Under the pieces are notes generated by a model. That model worked only from the letters and a program-made list of their open reading frames with translations. It had not been told where the DNA came from and did not search any database. From DAHUYF01 sp035509275 (lineage in GTDB: Bacteria; Pseudomonadota; Alphaproteobacteria; ATCC43930; CGMCC-115725), in NCBI GenBank assembly GCA_035509275.1, contig DATJLU010000037.1, forward strand, positions 1 to 64,000: a stretch of DNA of 64,000 bases, given 5' to 3'. Numbering within the stretch: the stretch's first letter is position 1; each line of letters starts with the position of its first letter. The position numbers and the translations under genes are program-made. Below, one piece after another: positions 26,652 through 35,502 of the stretch.

Positions 26652-26670
26652 TTATTTATCTTTTCTCTGG
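26652..26670 (+). promoter_or_regulatory. TTATTTATCTTTTCTCTGG element before the P450
   Basis: An AT-rich stretch about 130 bases before the P450 start. Its core TTATCTTTTC matches the wzc-like and GT4 elements in the same orientation relative to the gene. Confidence 0.4.
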
Positions 26671-26798
26671 CGGATGTTTGCGCCATTATCTCAGCGTGCG
26701 AGGATGGTACTTGCGTCATCTCAATCGGCGCTCGTTGAGGGTGATCATGGCAGTCGTGTCGACGTGTTTCCTGCTGCACTGAATCGAAAGGGATGGAC

Positions 26799-28136
26799 AT
26801 GCCGGGGGTCCAAATGCGGGGGGCGCTGCAAGCGCCGGCTTTGACGTCGGACCCGGTGCGGATTCCGCCGGGACCCATAGAAGAGTACAATCCAACCGAA
26901 GATCTGTTGTTGTGGATGACCGAGAACTTTACCCGGTATGGACACATCTATAAGGCGTCGATTCTCGGCAGAGATGTGTATGTAGTGAGCGATCCGGAAT
27001 ACTGTGAACGCATACTGCGCCGGAACTGGCGGAACTACGCGCGAAGCGGCCAGGTCGTCAAACGCATTTCGCTGCTGCTGGGGCGAGGGCTCATCGGCAG
27101 CAACGGTGAATTCTGGGCCAAGCAGCGGCGGTTGATCCAGCACGCTTTCACAAAAAGCTCGGTCAGCGGTCTGACCAATGTCATAGCGGACGCCAACGCC
27201 GAGCTGCTCGAGGCTTGGATTGAAGCAGCGCGCTCGCGCAAAATGGTCAACGTCACCACCGATGTCAGCCGCATGGTGCTGAAAGTGACGCTGGTCGCGA
27301 TTTTCGGTGACGATTATGCCGTCGTCGCGCCGCATTTCGGCATCCTTGCCGAAGAGCCGCAGCGGGATTTGGAGTTCGCCCAAATATTCCGGTCTTTGAG
27401 CAAAGTTATTCGCGATATCGCTGCGCGACGGCGTGGTGAAAATGCGACGGCCAAGGACTTCCTGGGCAGCATGATGCAGGCGCGCGACCGAGACAGTGGC
27501 GCACCGATGTCGGATGGGCAATTGGCGATGGAGGCGATGACGTTGATCGTCGCCGGCCACGAGACGACGGCAAGTATCCTGAACTGGATCTGGTTTCTGT
27601 TGTCGCGGCATCCCGACGTGCAAACAAAGCTTGCGGCCGAACTCGATGGGACGGCGTGGCAAGGCGCGCCGACGATGGAGGAGCTGCCGAAATACCCTTA
27701 TACGCGACGCATCATCGACGAAGCGCTGCGTCTCTACCCACCGCTTTGGCTGATGACCCGCAAGGCACTTGCCGACGATCGGCTTGGGAGTTTTTTTGTC
27801 CCGGCAGGCACGGAAATCTATATCTCGCCATACCTCATCCAGCGCAGTCCGACCCTCTGGGAGGTGCCCGAGATTTTCGATCCGGAGCGGATGGCGCCGG
27901 AACACGCCGCCAACCGACACGAAATGGCGCTGTGTCCGTTCGGCGCCGGACCGCGGAACTGCATCGGCGAGTTTCTGGCGCGCGCCGAAATCCAGATCCA
28001 CCTGATGATGGTCGCACGGGAATTGCAACTCCGGTGCGACGACACCAGGCCGCCCGAAGTCACGACCGGCATCAACCTGCTCAGCAAGCATGATTTCCTC
28101 ATGCGGCCGGAGTTCAGGAGCAAGGCCGCAGGCTGA
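26799..28136 (+). CDS. Cytochrome P450
   Basis: A 445-residue haem monooxygenase. The haem loop FGAGPRNCIGEFLA near 381-393 gives the thiolate Cys at about 388. The I-helix oxygen-binding motif AGHETTAS is near 252 and the K-helix ExxR (EALR) near 307. The first ATG, at 26793, abuts the purine run GAAAGGG, so ATG 26799, seven bases further, is preferred. The sequence resembles bacterial class I P450s related to CYP4-like fatty-acid hydroxylases in general layout. No ferredoxin partner lies nearby. It probably hydroxylates a lipid or a carrier-bound intermediate made by this island. Confidence 0.92.
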   Translation: MPGVQMRGALQAPALTSDPVRIPPGPIEEYNPTEDLLLWMTENFTRYGHIYKASILGRDVYVVSDPEYCERILRRNWRNYARSGQVVKRISLLLGRGLIGSNGEFWAKQRRLIQHAFTKSSVSGLTNVIADANAELLEAWIEAARSRKMVNVTTDVSRMVLKVTLVAIFGDDYAVVAPHFGILAEEPQRDLEFAQIFRSLSKVIRDIAARRRGENATAKDFLGSMMQARDRDSGAPMSDGQLAMEAMTLIVAGHETTASILNWIWFLLSRHPDVQTKLAAELDGTAWQGAPTMEELPKYPYTRRIIDEALRLYPPLWLMTRKALADDRLGSFFVPAGTEIYISPYLIQRSPTLWEVPEIFDPERMAPEHAANRHEMALCPFGAGPRNCIGEFLARAEIQIHLMMVARELQLRCDDTRPPEVTTGINLLSKHDFLMRPEFRSKAAG

Positions 28137-28140
28137 GGCT

Positions 28141-28162
28141 GCATCACGTCATCGCGTGATGC
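28141..28162. terminator. Hairpin after the P450 gene
   Basis: GCATCACG and CGTGATGC form a perfect eight-base stem with a six-base loop just after the P450 stop. No T-run follows, so it may be a weak or factor-assisted terminator between the convergent P450 and esterase genes. Confidence 0.45.
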
Positions 28163-28237
28163 GGCTGCAGTCGCTGGATCGGGTTGCGGAGTGTCGCTAT
28201 CGAGCCGAGGCGAGGGTTCTTCGGTATCGTGGCGCTC

Positions 28238-29191
28238 CTAGACCAGCCGCCGCGGCGGCGCCAGCGCCGCTTCGAGTTCCGCACCAATGCCCTTTAGCGC
28301 GATCCGCGCATAGGGGATAACGCCCGCCATCGCATAGAAGAGGTGGATCATGCCGGGATGGCAGGTGTAGCGCACGTCGCCGCCCGCCGCTTCCAACCGC
28401 GCGGCATAGGCTCCGCCTTCATCGCGCAGGGGATCGAATTCCGCGGTGTGGATCTGTGCGGGCGGTAGCCGGCTGAGGTCAGAAGCGTTCAGCGGCGAGA
28501 CGCGGGGATTGCCCGCATCGATACCGGGCGGAAGATAGAACGCAAGTTCCTGCGCCATCGTCACACGGTCGAGCAGGTAGCCCGTCGCCAAGGTCCGTCG
28601 CGACTCCAGCGACCCGGTGAAATCCGTAATCGGGCACAGCAGGAGCTGGAAAGCAAAGCTCGGTTCCTGCGCATCCCGCGCCATCTGGCAGACGATCGCC
28701 GCGAGGGTTGCGCCGGCGGAATCGCCCCCGACCGCCAGGCGCGACGGATCGATCCCCAGAATTTCGGCGTGCTCGCGCACCCATCTCGCGGCGCGGTAGC
28801 AATCCATGATCGCGGCCGGAAATTTGTGCTCGGGCGCCAGCCGGTAGTCGACGGCGGCGATGCGGCAGCGGGCCGAATTGGCCAGAATGCGGCACAGCGC
28901 GTCGTGAGTATCGAGGGTCCCGGCGAAGAACCCGCCGCCATGGAAATAGACCAGACCAGGGCCCAGGCCAGGTCCCGCCGCCGGCGGCGTGTAGAGGCGC
29001 AGGCCGAGCAGACCCTCGGCCCCGGGCACAAGACGATCCTCGACCGCATCGACCGGCTCGGCAGCTCCCGAAAGCCGCATCAGCGACGCAAAGCGCTGCC
29101 GTCGCTCGGCGAGGTCGCTGCGGGCAGAATCGCCGCGGCCGGCCGCCGCCACCATGGCAAGCAGCCGGCCCGCATGGGCGTCAAGCGCCAT
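28238..29191 (-). CDS. Alpha/beta hydrolase, hormone-sensitive-lipase (fold-3) family
   Basis: A 317-residue esterase-type protein. HGGGF at about 84-88 forms the oxyanion hole, GGDSAGATLA places the nucleophile at Ser158, and FDPLRDEG and HPGMIHLFY supply the acid and the histidine. It hydrolyses carboxylic esters or possibly a thioester. Its start overlaps the end of the amino acid:[carrier protein] ligase gene by 11 bases, so it is the last gene of the six-gene minus-strand operon. It could be the enzyme that releases the finished product from the carrier protein, which is inference. Confidence 0.88.
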   Translation of the reverse strand: MALDAHAGRLLAMVAAAGRGDSARSDLAERRQRFASLMRLSGAAEPVDAVEDRLVPGAEGLLGLRLYTPPAAGPGLGPGLVYFHGGGFFAGTLDTHDALCRILANSARCRIAAVDYRLAPEHKFPAAIMDCYRAARWVREHAEILGIDPSRLAVGGDSAGATLAAIVCQMARDAQEPSFAFQLLLCPITDFTGSLESRRTLATGYLLDRVTMAQELAFYLPPGIDAGNPRVSPLNASDLSRLPPAQIHTAEFDPLRDEGGAYAARLEAAGGDVRYTCHPGMIHLFYAMAGVIPYARIALKGIGAELEAALAPPRRLV

Positions 29192-30122
29192 GCCTCAGCG
29201 CGGTGCGTATCGCCGCCGGCCATTGCGCGAGGTCGAGACCGTGCGTCGCGAACATCGCGAGGGCCAGACGGTCGAGGCCGAAGGCGACGCAGCCCGTGTG
29301 CGCGACCGCGCCACCCGCGTCGTGAAGACCCCATATCACCCCGAAATGGTCGCGGTGGTAGTTGAAGCTCATGCACGCCGTCGGCTCCTCGGCGGAGCGC
29401 ACCGGCACCAGCAGCTCGAATTTAAGCGATTGCTGGAGCTGGCTCACCGCCATCACTTGGCCGGTTCGCCCGAAGAACGGGTCGCTCGCCGGCGCCGCGG
29501 TATTCGCCAAGCCCAGTTCCCCCGCGAGCCGTTGCCCGCGCTCGATCCAACGCTCGCGAAACTCGAGGACTTGCTGCGGCGCACCGATGCAAACGTATTC
29601 GCGCATCCGGAAGGATTGCAGGCGATCGAGATGACGCGATGGCTCATGCCGGAAGCAATCGCAGGCGACGTCAAACATGAGGCCGGTGCGCGGCAATGAA
29701 CCGCGCGCCGCCGCCAGAGGATAGACGGGGTAGCAGGCGGCGGGGCTGAGAACGAGGTCCGCCGGCGACAGCGAGGTGGTCCAGTCGCCGCCGGCCTCGT
29801 TGCGGTCGGCAGCACTCCGGATTTCGGCCTCCGTGCCATGGAGCGCGCAAACGCAGCCGAGCAGATTGGGAAAGCTCTTGAGATATCCGGATTTCTCGAG
29901 ATCGCGCCGGCTCATCACCGGTGGGAACCGCAGGACCTCCGTGCCCGGCTCACGCAAGCGCGAGATCAGCGAGGAGAGTCCTTCCACCACGCTCTCGTAA
30001 AGGGCCGTGCGTGCGCGGACGCCGTCGACGCCCATCGGGCGGAACAGCGTTGCTGCCAAACTGTCGAGCGACTCGCCCGGTTCGGCGCGGCTTTTCAACA
30101 CCGTTTCAATCCTGGCCTTCAT
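29181..30122 (-). CDS. Amino acid:[carrier protein] ligase (seryl-tRNA-synthetase-like)
   Basis: A 313-residue truncated homologue of class II aminoacyl-tRNA synthetases without a tRNA-binding arm. Such enzymes, known from Bradyrhizobium, activate glycine or alanine with ATP and attach it to the phosphopantetheine of a carrier protein instead of tRNA. The zinc ligands described there (Cys131, Glu176, Cys279) correspond well to Cys130, Glu175 and Cys278 here. Motif 2 is CFRHEPSRHLDRLQSFRMRE and motif 3 is GCVAFGLDRLALAMF. The gene lies between an acyl-CoA dehydrogenase and an esterase. The likely carrier partners are the proteins at 19374 or 21045, about 8-10 kb away. Confidence 0.9.
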   Translation of the reverse strand: MKARIETVLKSRAEPGESLDSLAATLFRPMGVDGVRARTALYESVVEGLSSLISRLREPGTEVLRFPPVMSRRDLEKSGYLKSFPNLLGCVCALHGTEAEIRSAADRNEAGGDWTTSLSPADLVLSPAACYPVYPLAAARGSLPRTGLMFDVACDCFRHEPSRHLDRLQSFRMREYVCIGAPQQVLEFRERWIERGQRLAGELGLANTAAPASDPFFGRTGQVMAVSQLQQSLKFELLVPVRSAEEPTACMSFNYHRDHFGVIWGLHDAGGAVAHTGCVAFGLDRLALAMFATHGLDLAQWPAAIRTALRHGA

Positions 30123-30177
30123 GATGCTTCGCGACCTCCAGCAGCTGGAATCTATGCGGCAAGCGGCGTCGGCCGTC

Positions 30178-31416
30178 TCAACTCTGCACCGAGGCGGGAA
30201 GCGCGCTCAGCAAGGCGGCGCCGGACACATTCGCCAGGATGCGGTCATTGTTGATCATGATGGGCGACGACAGGACGTCGCGCAGATGGCGGCCGACGCT
30301 GAAATCTCCGTCATTGCGATAGCCCGACAGGCCGCACGCCCGGAGCGCGCTTAGAACCACCGAGACCGCCAGCTCCGAGGCTTCGACTTTGGCCAGGTTG
30401 ATCGTGGTCTGGAAGTCGAGCGACGCGAGCGCCCGCTCATCATCGGCCACCGCTTCATAGTTGCGGACGGCCGACGCGACCAGGCTGCGCAGCGTCCGGA
30501 GCGCGGAGGTTGCCTTCATGAAGTGCGGCGCTCCTGGTGGCAGTTGGCCGTTCGACTGGCGCGCCGCGTTGCGCAGAAAGCTCTGTGCGCGCTCGACCGC
30601 GCCGGCAGCGGCTCCGGTCCAGACTGCCGCCCAGCTCAAATGCGCGACCGGGACCATGGTCTGCTGATGGATCTTATCGTAGGGCACCGGCAGAATCTGC
30701 TCGATGTCGCCCTGCGCCTTCAGCGTGAAGCCGGCGCTGCAAGTGCCGCGCATTCCCAACGTGTCCCAGGCGAGGAAGGGCTCGAGCACATAATTCTCTT
30801 TGACGAAGGCGATCAACACCTGGTCCGATGCTGCAGCATCGGCCGATCGCCGCGCTGTGGTGACGACGCCATCGGCGTACGCACCGTAGGAGATCACCGT
30901 CGCGCGCCGCTCCAGTCCGATACGCGAGCCGTTGCGCTCCACCGCCGCGGCGCTCGAGCGGATGTCGCCGCCCCCCTGCCCTTCCGTCGTCGAAGAGGCG
31001 AGCAGCAGCTGTTCGGCGCAGATCCGGCGCAGCAGGCGCTCATGCCACGCGCTGCTCCGGCCGTGTCGCACCAGACAGGCAATCTTGGTCTGGTGCATCG
31101 CATAGATCATCGCTGTCGAGGCGCAACCTCGACCGAGGCGGTAGCAGACATCAACGACATCGGCGAGGCTCGCGCCTTCGCCGCCGAGCTCCCGCGGCAC
31201 CATGATGCCCAGCAGTCGCTGCGCGCGAGCAGCGGCGATCGCCTCTTCGGGAAAGCGCGCGTCTCGGTCGACGGCTGCGGCGCAGGCCGCAGCCATGGCT
31301 GCAACGGCGGCGGTGCGCGCCTCGAGCGTTGCAGCCCCGGGACCGGTCTTCTCGGCGATGACGTCCGTGACCGGCTGGAGCCTCTGCAGCGGGGTGATCC
31401 GGGCTTCGCGTGTCAT
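30178..31416 (-). CDS. Acyl-CoA dehydrogenase-like flavoprotein
   Basis: A 412-residue member of the acyl-CoA dehydrogenase family: N-terminal helices (GIMVPRELGGEGASLADVVD), a middle beta domain (SSTTEGQGGGDIRSS and FLAWDTLGMRGTCSAGFTL) and a C-terminal helical bundle. Start ATG 31416 follows GAGGAG. Next to an amino acid:[carrier protein] ligase it may oxidise a carrier-bound aminoacyl group, as related enzymes do to prolyl-carrier proteins in pyrrole synthesis. That role is inferred from neighbourhood. I did not identify the catalytic base with confidence. Confidence 0.85.
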   Translation of the reverse strand: MTREARITPLQRLQPVTDVIAEKTGPGAATLEARTAAVAAMAAACAAAVDRDARFPEEAIAAARAQRLLGIMVPRELGGEGASLADVVDVCYRLGRGCASTAMIYAMHQTKIACLVRHGRSSAWHERLLRRICAEQLLLASSTTEGQGGGDIRSSAAAVERNGSRIGLERRATVISYGAYADGVVTTARRSADAAASDQVLIAFVKENYVLEPFLAWDTLGMRGTCSAGFTLKAQGDIEQILPVPYDKIHQQTMVPVAHLSWAAVWTGAAAGAVERAQSFLRNAARQSNGQLPPGAPHFMKATSALRTLRSLVASAVRNYEAVADDERALASLDFQTTINLAKVEASELAVSVVLSALRACGLSGYRNDGDFSVGRHLRDVLSSPIMINNDRILANVSGAALLSALPASVQS

Positions 31417-31483
31417 GATTCGCTCACTCCTCGGGCAATGCAGATCGCAGCGTTGCTTGGTGGCGGTCGTCGCGGGTCGGGCC

Positions 31484-32974
31484 TCACGGGCAATCGCTCG
31501 CGGCGGCATCAAGCGCCTCGACTAGCGCCGCGACATCCTCTTGCGTGGTTCGGCCGTGGGTGACGCAGGCCCGGATGATCGGCCGGCCCTCGAATACCGC
31601 CTCGGACACCCATGCCCGGCCGGAGGCGACGACCCGGCGCACGATCGCCTGAACCGCGTCCGGCCCAGCGGGCGGCTCGATACACAGTACGGCGAGGGAT
31701 GCGTCGTTGACCACGCGCCAGCCGCGGGCCCCCAGCTGCCTCTCGAGCATCCGCGCCAGCGCCACGGATTTCTCCACATGCCCCGCATGGCCGCGCCATC
31801 CCGCCGCCGCGAGCGAAAGGAACAGTCTCAATCCGAGAAAGCGTCGGGACCACTGAACCGATGTGACATAGGGATCGAGAGCGGCGATGTTCGACGGCAT
31901 GTAACTGGTCGAGACGTGAAACGCCGACGACAGCGCGTCTGGGCGCGCGGTGAGGAACATGCCGCAGCCCATGGTGGTGGCAAGCCATTTATGAGCATCC
32001 AGCGTCATCGAATCGGCGCGTTCGATACCGGCAAGAAGTCCGCGCAGCCGATCGGACGCGATCGCCCCCCCGCCCCACGCCGCATCGACGTGGTACCAAA
32101 GGCCGCCGTCACACGCGATGGCAGCACATTCTGCGAGCGGATCAACCATCCCGGCGTTGGTCGTCCCCGCAGTGGCAGCGATCATGATCGGTACACGGCC
32201 TGCGGCACGGTCCGCACCGACCGCCTCGGCGACGGCAGCGGGCTCCATGCGGCCCATCCCGTCGGTCGCAACGAGACGCACAGCGGAGCGGCCGATGCCG
32301 GCCTGATGCGCGATTTTAAGCCATGCCCGGTGACTGTCTCGCGAAGCGTACAGCATGGGCGGGCCTGAAAAAGCACGGGCTCCGTCGGTCGCAAATTGCC
32401 GGTGAGCCGCGGTCAGCGCGCAGATCAGAGCGGTGTAATTCGCCTCCGTGCCGCCGGTGGTGAAATGGCCGCAGGCCGCGGTCGGCAAGCCCGCGCGTCG
32501 TGCGACGGCACGAATGACATGGGCTTCGATCTCGACGGCAACCGGTGAGGTCGTCGAACTCGCGAGCTGGGGATTGAATGTCGCGGCGATTCGGTCGGCG
32601 CATTGCGCGGGAAAGCTGGGGGCGGGATTGAAGAGGCCGAAATAGCGGGGGTGCGTGACGTGGACGATGCCGTCTTCCAACTGCGCGATGGTCCATTCCA
32701 GCGCCGCCGGCAGGCCGCGCGGCGTCGCGAAGTCGAAAGCGGCGAGCTCGCGCTTGAACCGGGCGAGATCGATTGTCGGCGCAACCGCCCCAGCCGCGAC
32801 GCGGGCATCGGCGCGCGCCAACTGCCGCGAGAGGCAGTCGCCCCACTGCTCCTGATCCTCGCGCGACGGGAACAGCGCCGAGCTGCGCGAGAGCGATGAG
32901 GCTGCACTTTCTTCCGCGCCCAGGGACGAAGACCGTTGCCGCCCAGGCTGCGACGCTTCAAGGACGGCTTTCAT
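31484..32974 (-). CDS. PLP-dependent group II amino acid decarboxylase
   Basis: A 496-residue enzyme with the glutamate/aromatic amino acid decarboxylase fold. Landmarks are THPRYFGLFNPAPS, FTTGGTEANYTALICAL, HVDAAWGGG and TLDAHKWLATTMGCGMFL, where Lys329 binds pyridoxal phosphate. Family members remove the alpha-carboxyl of aspartate, glutamate, diaminobutyrate or aromatic amino acids; the substrate cannot be read here. ATG 32974 overlaps the stop of the MetA-like gene by four bases. It would make an amine that could be incorporated into the product. Confidence 0.88.
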   Translation of the reverse strand: MKAVLEASQPGRQRSSSLGAEESAASSLSRSSALFPSREDQEQWGDCLSRQLARADARVAAGAVAPTIDLARFKRELAAFDFATPRGLPAALEWTIAQLEDGIVHVTHPRYFGLFNPAPSFPAQCADRIAATFNPQLASSTTSPVAVEIEAHVIRAVARRAGLPTAACGHFTTGGTEANYTALICALTAAHRQFATDGARAFSGPPMLYASRDSHRAWLKIAHQAGIGRSAVRLVATDGMGRMEPAAVAEAVGADRAAGRVPIMIAATAGTTNAGMVDPLAECAAIACDGGLWYHVDAAWGGGAIASDRLRGLLAGIERADSMTLDAHKWLATTMGCGMFLTARPDALSSAFHVSTSYMPSNIAALDPYVTSVQWSRRFLGLRLFLSLAAAGWRGHAGHVEKSVALARMLERQLGARGWRVVNDASLAVLCIEPPAGPDAVQAIVRRVVASGRAWVSEAVFEGRPIIRACVTHGRTTQEDVAALVEALDAAASDCP

Positions 32975-34002
32975 GCGTCTCCCCCGAGCACCGGGGCCAG
33001 CGCCGATTTCGGCGTCGAGGTGAGATAGGCTGCCGAGTGGCGACTCAGCGCCCGACGATCCGCGAGGTAGGAGAGCCAGTTGGCATAGAGGCGCGCGGCG
33101 ACGCCGTGCCAAGTGTCGGCAAGTCTTGCCTGAAGTGCCACGGCGGGAAAGCTTTCGAGCAAGTCAGGTTCGCGACGGACAAGAGCCCGACGCCGGAAGC
33201 CGCCGAAGGCGGCCGCCTCGGCCTTGTCAAAATAGCAGCAGGGCATGCGCGGATAATCGTCGCTGCGGCGTGCCAGATAGGCAGCGACATCACGCCGATA
33301 CTCGCGCAGCAGCGCGCCGGGGTCATATTCCGGATGACCCTGAAAGAAGAGAAAGAGACTCCCGCGCTCCTTGGCAAAGATGTCGACGCCCGCCGCGGCC
33401 GAAGTCGAAAGAATGCGATAGCCGCCGGCGATCAGCGCGTCCTTGGGCAATTCGTTGTAGCGCGAATGCGGAACCCGCCAGCGCGACGGCGCGCCAGTGA
33501 GGATCGGGTGGTCGATGGCTTTTACGCATTCATAAAGGCCGGAAAGCTTTTGCGGAAGCGCTCGTCGGCCGATGCCATCGAGATGCAGAACTGCGGCATG
33601 CGCGGCCAGACACGACCAGACCGTCGATAGGGTGTGCTTTTCCGCCCAGTCAACGAGCCGTGTCAAACTCTGCCAATAGGGCTCCTCCTCGAGGGCGGAT
33701 GCGCGCGGCGGTATTCCCGTCACGATCAGGCCGTCGAGGTTGGTTTCCCATAGGGTCGCAAGATCCTCGTAGTATTTCGCAATGTGCGCCTTTGCGGCAT
33801 CGCTGCGCGGCACCTCCGGCAGCGAGAGGAATGTGAGACGCACCCGACCGTTCCGCATTGCCGCGCCGAACAGGTCGCCATATTGGCGCTCGGTTGACTG
33901 CAGCGCAGCGTCCGGCATGTTGTTCACGAGGCCGATCAGGAGCGGGCGCTCGAAGCGGGGCACCGCTCTAGTCCCGGCTGTGAACGCCAGGGCCGGCCTC
34001 AT
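32971..34002 (-). CDS. Homoserine O-acyltransferase, MetA-like
   Basis: A 343-residue class-I glutamine-amidotransferase-fold enzyme of the MetA family. LVNNMPDAALQSTERQYG replaces the usual N-terminal NLMP motif, WSCLAAHAAV contains the catalytic Cys131, and FQGHPEYDP supplies His223 and Glu225. It would acylate homoserine to make the substrate for the MetY-like enzyme. Start and stop both overlap neighbours as ATGA. No SAM-II riboswitch is visible upstream, so this copy may be a specialised one rather than the housekeeping methionine gene. Acyl donor (acetyl or succinyl) is not decided by sequence. Confidence 0.85.
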   Translation of the reverse strand: MRPALAFTAGTRAVPRFERPLLIGLVNNMPDAALQSTERQYGDLFGAAMRNGRVRLTFLSLPEVPRSDAAKAHIAKYYEDLATLWETNLDGLIVTGIPPRASALEEEPYWQSLTRLVDWAEKHTLSTVWSCLAAHAAVLHLDGIGRRALPQKLSGLYECVKAIDHPILTGAPSRWRVPHSRYNELPKDALIAGGYRILSTSAAAGVDIFAKERGSLFLFFQGHPEYDPGALLREYRRDVAAYLARRSDDYPRMPCCYFDKAEAAAFGGFRRRALVRREPDLLESFPAVALQARLADTWHGVAARLYANWLSYLADRRALSRHSAAYLTSTPKSALAPVLGGDA

Positions 34003-35306
34003 CCGACCCTCGCCAATCTGCTCCCGCCGAACACCGTTGCAGCGTCGAGCGCCTGGTCAAGATCGGCGATGATGTCGTCGACATGTTCAATGCCGATGCT
34101 GAGCCGGATCGTCTCCGGCGTGACGCCGGCCTTGCGCTGCTCCTCGGAGGACATCTGCCGGTGCGTCGTCGACGCCGGATGACAGGCAAGGGACTTCGCG
34201 TCCCCGAGATTGACCAGCCGCTTAATCAGCCGCAGGGCGTTGTAGAACCGCTTGCCGCCCTCATAGCCTCCCCGAGCGCCGAAGGTAACGAGCGAACAGG
34301 CGCGCCCGCCGAGATATTTCTTCGCCAGGCCGTAATAGGGATTTTCGGGGAAACCCGCGTAGTTGATCCATTCCACGCGCGGATCATCGCGCAAGAACTC
34401 GGCGACTCGGCGCGCGTTCGCGACATGTCGCTCCACGCGCAGCGCAACGGTCTCGATCCCTTGCAGCAGCAGAAAAGCGCTCAGCGGCGACAGTACCGAT
34501 CCGGTTACCCGCTGGCATGCGCTGCGGCAGCGCCCTATATAGGCGGCAGGACCGAAACGCTCGGCATAGACGAGGCCGTGATAGGACGCGTCCGGCTGGG
34601 TGAGCATCGGAAAGCGGCCGCTGTGTTTTTTCCAGGGGAACCGGCCGCTATCGATGATGATGCCGCCGAGCGTCGTGCCGTGGCCGCCCATGAATTTCGT
34701 CAGGGAATGCACGACGATATCGGCACCATAATCGATCGGGCGCAGGAGGATGGGGGTGGCGACGGTATTGTCGACGATGAGCGGAACGCCGCGGACATGC
34801 GCGACTTCCGCCAGCGCCTCAACATCGCAGATGTTGCCCGCCGGATTACCCACGCTTTCACAAAAGACCGCACACGTATCAGCATCCACCAGCCTGGCGA
34901 TGGCATCGGGGTGGTCGGACGCGGCGAACCGGACCGAAATACCGAGGCTCGGCAGCAGGTGCGCGAAAAGCGTGTGGGTGGTGCCGTACAGCTGGGGAAC
35001 GGAAACGATGTTTCTGCCGGCCGAAGCGATCGTGAGGACGGCATAGTGCAGCGCGGCTTGCCCGGAACTGACGCTGAGCGCGTCCACGCCGCCTTCGAGC
35101 GCGGCAACGCGCCGCTCGAGCACGGCATTCGTCGGGTTGCTGATCCGACTGTAGCGATAGCCGTCGGTCTCCAGATTGAACAGCGCTTCGCCATGCTCGG
35201 CGCTGTCGAAGGCATAGGCTACGGTCTGATAGATCGGCACGGCCACGGCCCGAGTGGTGGCTTCGGGGTCATAGCCGCTGTGGATGGCCATGGTTTCCTG
35301 TCGCAT
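33999..35306 (-). CDS. O-acylhomoserine sulfhydrylase, MetY-like
   Basis: A 435-residue PLP enzyme of the Cys/Met metabolism family. QETMAIHSGYDPEATTRAVA starts the protein, YSRISNPTN binds the cofactor phosphate in the family, and Lys204 in HSLTKFMGGHGTTLGG forms the aldimine. It normally replaces the acyl group of O-acylhomoserine with sulfide to make homocysteine. ATG 35306 is favoured by GGAG upstream; a TTG at 35315 is the alternative. It heads the six-gene operon, and its stop overlaps the MetA-like start. With other nucleophiles, enzymes of this family make unusual amino acids, a possibility in this context. Confidence 0.9.
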   Translation of the reverse strand: MRQETMAIHSGYDPEATTRAVAVPIYQTVAYAFDSAEHGEALFNLETDGYRYSRISNPTNAVLERRVAALEGGVDALSVSSGQAALHYAVLTIASAGRNIVSVPQLYGTTHTLFAHLLPSLGISVRFAASDHPDAIARLVDADTCAVFCESVGNPAGNICDVEALAEVAHVRGVPLIVDNTVATPILLRPIDYGADIVVHSLTKFMGGHGTTLGGIIIDSGRFPWKKHSGRFPMLTQPDASYHGLVYAERFGPAAYIGRCRSACQRVTGSVLSPLSAFLLLQGIETVALRVERHVANARRVAEFLRDDPRVEWINYAGFPENPYYGLAKKYLGGRACSLVTFGARGGYEGGKRFYNALRLIKRLVNLGDAKSLACHPASTTHRQMSSEEQRKAGVTPETIRLSIGIEHVDDIIADLDQALDAATVFGGSRLARVG

Positions 35307-35379
35307 CCGACGCAAGGCTCCGCTTGGCGCTGATGGTCGATCCCCCGACCGCGCATCTTCTCAGATACGGCGAATCGTG

Positions 35380-35410
35380 TTTTCGTTATTTATCTTTCCG
35401 CAATAACACG
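35380..35410. promoter_or_regulatory. AT-rich element before the metY-like operon
   Basis: An AT-rich stretch containing TTTTCGTTATTTATCTTTCC lies about 75-105 bases before the MetY-like start. The core TTATCTTTCC runs on the plus strand, opposite to the gene, so it may be an operator rather than a promoter box. Confidence 0.35.
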
Positions 35411-35502
35411 AAGTTTGCCAGCGTCGATTGCGCGAAAATCGCATCATCAGCGAACGTCTTGCGATCGCAAGGCTCCTCTTTTCGCCCGATCGCGTGGACC
35501 TG

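Noticed and set aside
35307..35502. A possible SAM-II riboswitch before the metY-like operon, as seen before met genes in alphaproteobacteria.
   Set aside because: I could not find the conserved SAM-II core (GATAAA...GCTAAAAA-like blocks) in the leader.
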